Origin: CAIQQQ01 sp037445025
Lineage (GTDB): Bacteria; Pseudomonadota; Alphaproteobacteria; Acetobacterales; Acetobacteraceae
Assembly: GCA_037445025.1 (NCBI GenBank)
Contig: JBBILI010000012.1
Location: 73,801-137,800, forward strand
Length of the DNA stretch: 64,000 nt
Direction: 5' to 3'
A program made the translations under genes and the position numbers. Below, piece after piece: positions 61,281-64,000 of this stretch (its first letter is position 1; the number at the start of each line of letters is the position of its first letter). Under the pieces are notes generated by a model. It made no database searches, was not told where the DNA came from, and saw nothing but the letters and a program-made list of their open reading frames with translations.

Positions 61281-62465
61281 TCAGATGTAGCCGGTTGCAC
61301 CATCCGGCTTGATCATCGTCTTGCGCTGCCAATGCACATAGTCGGCGCGGCCGAGGATCTCCAGATCCATCTCCACCCCCCAGCCGGCCCGGTCCGGCCG
61401 CAGGTCCAGGTAGCCGTCCTTCGGCAGATACGGGTCCTTCACGTAATAGGCGCCCTTCGACGGCTCGGGGTTCGGGTCACCGTAGGTGTAGTTGGGGCCG
61501 TGCGGCAGGCGGTATTCGAGGATGCGGAAATTGGTGGTCGCGGCTGAGAAATGCACGTTCACGGCGGTGGCCAGCGGGCCCATCGGGTTGTGCGGGGCGA
61601 TGGTGACGAAATGCGCCTCGGCGAGGGCTGCAATGCGCTGCATTTCAGTGATGCCGCCGACGACGCAGATGTCGGGCTGGACGATATCGGCGCCACGCAC
61701 CTGCAGCAGGCGCAGAAACTCGAATCGATTGTAGTATGATTCGCCGGTGGCGAGCGTGCAGTGCAGACCCCGCTTCAGCTCGCCCCAGGCTTCGATGTTC
61801 TCCGGACGGATCGGCTCCTCAAAGAACAGCGGATCATACGGGGCGAGCGCGTTGCCGAGCTGGATGGCCTGGGTCGGCTCGAAGATCTGGGCGTGGGCGT
61901 CGAACGCGATTTCGTAGTCCGCACGCACGGTTTCGCGCAGCCTGCGGAAATACTCGGCCGAGGTGCGCACCACCTCGCCCCAGCGGTTGGCGTGGATGTC
62001 GATGCGCCAGGGCGAAAGCTTGAAGGCGGTGAGGCCCCATTCCGCCTGCAGCGCATCGAGCTGGTCGCGGGCGATTTCAGGATCGGGGGCGGTGTAGACG
62101 CCGGCGTAGACGCGCACGCGATCGCGCACATGGCCGCCGAGCAACTGGTAGACGGGCACATCAAGCGCCTTGGCGGAAAGGTCCCACAGGCAGTGATCTA
62201 CCGCCGAGAACGCGGCCAGCCCGAGCGCGCCGGGAGGGAAGCGCGACTGCTGGGCCAGGCCGTGCATGATGAACGCGATGCGGCGGGGATCGCGGCCGAC
62301 CAGAAAGCTTGAGATATAATCGAGCAGCGGCAGCAGGGCCTGGTCCGGTCCGTGATTGTAGCATTCGCCCCAGCCTGTGAGGCCGTCATCGGTATCGAGC
62401 GCCACGATCACGCGGGGGCGGTCCTTGTCGCGTGTCATGAAGGCGCGGAGACGATCGATTTTCAT
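61281..62465 (-). CDS. Enolase-superfamily dehydratase (mandelate racemase/galactonate dehydratase-like)
   Basis: A 394-residue enzyme of the mandelate racemase/muconate lactonising family. Metal ligands are Asp189 (FDAHAQ, with His191), Glu216 or Glu217 (FFEEP) and Glu242 (ATGES). The general base dyad is Asp265 (QPDI) with His292 (APHNPMGP). The usual KxK base is replaced by FKLSPWR, as in acid-sugar dehydratases of the galactonate type. It removes water from an aldonic or uronic acid to give a 2-keto-3-deoxy acid. The substrate is unknown. It is divergent from the second dehydratase with 47 bases between starts; AGGA precedes ATG 62465. Confidence 0.87.
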   Translation of the reverse strand: MKIDRLRAFMTRDKDRPRVIVALDTDDGLTGWGECYNHGPDQALLPLLDYISSFLVGRDPRRIAFIMHGLAQQSRFPPGALGLAAFSAVDHCLWDLSAKALDVPVYQLLGGHVRDRVRVYAGVYTAPDPEIARDQLDALQAEWGLTAFKLSPWRIDIHANRWGEVVRTSAEYFRRLRETVRADYEIAFDAHAQIFEPTQAIQLGNALAPYDPLFFEEPIRPENIEAWGELKRGLHCTLATGESYYNRFEFLRLLQVRGADIVQPDICVVGGITEMQRIAALAEAHFVTIAPHNPMGPLATAVNVHFSAATTNFRILEYRLPHGPNYTYGDPNPEPSKGAYYVKDPYLPKDGYLDLRPDRAGWGVEMDLEILGRADYVHWQRKTMIKPDGATGYI

Positions 62466-62484
62466 GAGGTTGGATCCTGTGCCA

Positions 62485-62498
62485 AGGTTGCGGAACCT
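62485..62498. promoter_or_regulatory. Inverted repeat in the dehydratase divergent promoter
   Basis: AGGTT-GCGG-AACCT is a perfect inverted repeat in the 47-base gap between the two divergent dehydratase genes. Flanking bases extend it imperfectly. It is a candidate operator for a shared regulator (for example a GntR- or LysR-type). No regulator gene is adjacent. Confidence 0.35.
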
Positions 62499-62512
62499 GG
62501 GGGAACAAAGCC

Positions 62513-63769
62513 ATGAAGATCACCGCCGCGCGCGTGACGCCGATCGCGTTCCGTGATCCGCCGCTTCTCAACGTCGCTGGTGTGCACGAGCCGTTTGCAC
62601 TGCGCAGCATCATCGAGGTGGAGACAGATTGTGGGCATGTGGGGCTCGGCGAGAGCTATGGCGATCTTGGCACGCTGGGGCATCTCAATGCGCTGGCGCC
62701 GCGGCTGATCGGCATGGACCCGTTCGATCTCAACGCGCTGGCAGCCCTGGTGGACGAGGTGGTGGTGGGGCATTCGCAGACGGCCGCGACATTCCCGCCT
62801 TCCGGCACGCGGGCACGGTCGGTGGCCAATGCGGCGTTCGAGGTGGCGTTTCTCGATCTGCAGGCGCAGTTCCTGAACCGGCCGCTGTGCGATGTTCTGG
62901 GCGGGGCGGTGCGCGACCGAATTCCTTACAGTGCCTATCTGTTCTACAAGTTTGAGAAGCACCGCGATGATCCGGGCTATCCCGTCGATGACTGGGGCGA
63001 GTGCATCTCGCACGAACAGGTGGTGGGGCAGGCGCGGCGTATGGTGGAGCAGTATGGCTTCGGTTCGATCAAGCTGAAGGCCGGCGTGTTCGCGCCGGAT
63101 TACGAGGTGGAGACCCTGCGCCATCTGAAGGCGGCGTTTCCCGATCATCCGCTGCGCATCGACCCCAATGGCGGCTGGACGGTGGAGACGACGCGGCGGC
63201 TGATGCCGCAGTTCACGGGGTTGCTGGAATATCTCGAAGATCCCACCAACACGCTGGCCGAGATGGGCGAGGTGGCGACGTTCGCTGACATGCCGCTGGC
63301 GACCAACATGTGCACGGTGGAATTCGGCCATATTCCGGAGACGATCCGGTTGAACGCGGTGCAGGTGATCCTGTCCGACCATCATTACTGGGGCGGGCTG
63401 CGGGCGACGCAGAACCTGGCGTTTATCGGGCGGGTGTTCAACCTCGGCATCTCGATGCATTCCAACTCGCATATGGGCATCAGCCTCGCGGCGATGACGC
63501 ATGTGGGGGCGACGATTCCCAACCTCGCCTATGCCGCGGACACGCATTACCCGTGGCAGGTGGAGGAGGTGATCATGGGCGGGAAGTTGCCGATCGTGGA
63601 CGGGTGTGTGGCGGTGCCGACCGGGCCGGGACTGGGGGTGACGCTGGATCGGGACGCTTTGGCGCGGCTGCATCAGCAGTATCTGACCTGCGGCATCCGC
63701 AGGCGGGATGATGCGACGGAGATGCGGAAGCATGATCCGGGCTTTACTGGGGTGCGGCCACGGTTTTAG
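62513..63769 (+). CDS. Glucarate dehydratase-type enolase-superfamily enzyme
   Basis: A 418-residue glucarate dehydratase subgroup member. Catalytic features match GlucD: the KxK pair Lys187/Lys189 (SIKLKAG), metal ligands Asp217 (RIDPNGG), Glu242 (EYLEDP) and Asn265 (LATNMC), and the Asp289 (LSDHHYWGG) / His316-His320 (MHSNSHMG) region. It dehydrates D-glucarate or idarate to 5-keto-4-deoxyglucarate. The N terminus VTPIAFRDPPLLNVAGVHEP agrees. The start ATG 62513 follows GGGGGAACAAAGCC. Repeat E9 follows the stop. Confidence 0.9.
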   Translation: MKITAARVTPIAFRDPPLLNVAGVHEPFALRSIIEVETDCGHVGLGESYGDLGTLGHLNALAPRLIGMDPFDLNALAALVDEVVVGHSQTAATFPPSGTRARSVANAAFEVAFLDLQAQFLNRPLCDVLGGAVRDRIPYSAYLFYKFEKHRDDPGYPVDDWGECISHEQVVGQARRMVEQYGFGSIKLKAGVFAPDYEVETLRHLKAAFPDHPLRIDPNGGWTVETTRRLMPQFTGLLEYLEDPTNTLAEMGEVATFADMPLATNMCTVEFGHIPETIRLNAVQVILSDHHYWGGLRATQNLAFIGRVFNLGISMHSNSHMGISLAAMTHVGATIPNLAYAADTHYPWQVEEVIMGGKLPIVDGCVAVPTGPGLGVTLDRDALARLHQQYLTCGIRRRDDATEMRKHDPGFTGVRPRF

Positions 63770-63806
63770 GAAGGAAGCACTTCTTTTCTGAAAAATAGAA
63801 CCAATA
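63770..63806. repeat. E9: truncated copy of the hairpin repeat
   Basis: GAAGGAAGCACTTCTTTTC followed by TGAAAAATAGAACCAATAC resembles the left arm of E5. The stem is degraded, and the core and right arm are missing. The sequence changes at about 63,806, where insertion-sequence DNA appears to begin. Confidence 0.65.
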
Positions 63807-63872
63807 CTCCGCTCACTTGAGGATCCGGCAGGAGGCGGGATCTCTGACGCGGAAATTGTCAGAGACGGCGTC

Positions 63873-63998
63873 TCAGATTTCCGCCCATTTTTGTGGCACG
63901 GTGCGTCTGAGAAAGGTGAGGACGTCTGCCCGGAAGGCTCGGAGGTTTGCGGCGCATGTGGTGTGGGTGATGGCCTTGTGCATGACACCCCACAATCG
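63873..63998 (-). pseudogene. 3' end of an IS630-family transposase, with internal stop
   Basis: Reading leftwards from the window edge gives RLWGVMHKAITHTTCAANLR, then AFRADVLTFLRRTVPQKWAE I, and TGA at 63873-63875. Past the stop the same frame continues DAVSDNFRVRDPASC to a second stop at 63813-63815. IS630-type transposases end ERLWGVMH...F..AI..FLR.T.P..W..FRD.VSDNFR, so the first TGA looks like a CGA/AGA to stop change. The gene continues beyond 64,000. It is partial, and probably inactive. Confidence 0.7.
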
Positions 63999-64000
63999 CT

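Overview
The window is GC-rich and densely packed. It reads as chromosome of an aerobic or microaerobic alphaproteobacterium, most likely of the Acetobacteraceae (Rhodospirillales). The evidence is the conserved order xthA-erpA / dgt-argS-SPOR / nagZ-S2P-scpA-scpB-tatB-tatC-serS, a FlaF-type flagellin regulator, an FNR/cbb3 oxidase locus, Bug/Tct-type solute uptake and a degenerate Hint-domain gene. The lineage is an inference from gene content. No rRNA, tRNA, CRISPR array or prophage was seen, and no stretch above 300 bases lacks a gene or a described element.

Layout. 0-0.9 kb: remnant of a Hint-domain gene and a small secreted protein. 0.9-12.5 kb: housekeeping core (DNA repair, Fe-S insertion, dNTP hydrolysis, Arg- and Ser-tRNA synthetases, peptidoglycan recycling, chromosome condensation, Tat export). 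12.5-20.5 kb: minus-strand uptake and acyl-CoA cluster (ABC permease, ATPase and binding protein, BAAT-like hydrolase, hot-dog thioesterase, MDR oxidoreductase, acyl-CoA ligase, VOC protein). 20.6-25.2 kb: marR-controlled tripartite multidrug efflux operon. 25.3-27.1 kb: flagellin and flaF. 27.2-32.8 kb: unsecreted solute-binding-fold protein, large hybrid histidine kinase, TonB. 33-36.5 kb: serine hydrolase, DUF1194 protein, double cold-shock protein, FAH-family enzyme. 36.6-41.5 kb: branched-chain amino-acid type ABC importer with a fused LivM-LivG. 41.7-44.4 kb: 1-Cys peroxiredoxin, MFS transporter and FNR. 44.4-53.9 kb: complete cbb3 oxidase locus (ccoNOQP and ccoGHIS) with accessory genes and two perfect FNR boxes. 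53.8-63.8 kb: carboxylate/sugar-acid catabolism (tctBA, Ldh2-type dehydrogenase, Bug protein, DUF1028, peptide-type binding protein, cytochrome b561, two divergent enolase-superfamily dehydratases). The right edge carries the 3' end of a decayed IS630-type transposase.

The most unusual feature is a family of AT-rich palindromic elements placed immediately after stop codons. There are nine copies: six composite (about 120-140 bp, two hairpins; five of these share a core containing TCCGGAGAG) and three single hairpins. Four composite copies lie inside apparent operons, including between ccoQ and ccoP and between livK and livH. In all four the same arm faces the upstream stop codon, so they share one orientation relative to transcription. 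One copy supplies the stop codon of the cytochrome b561 gene.

Functionally, FNR, with its likely Fe-S cysteines, appears to control itself, an unknown neighbour, a SafE-like membrane protein and the cbb3 operon through TTGAT-N4-ATCAA sites. The catabolic and ABC clusters point to a generalist that scavenges organic acids, amino acids and sugar acids.
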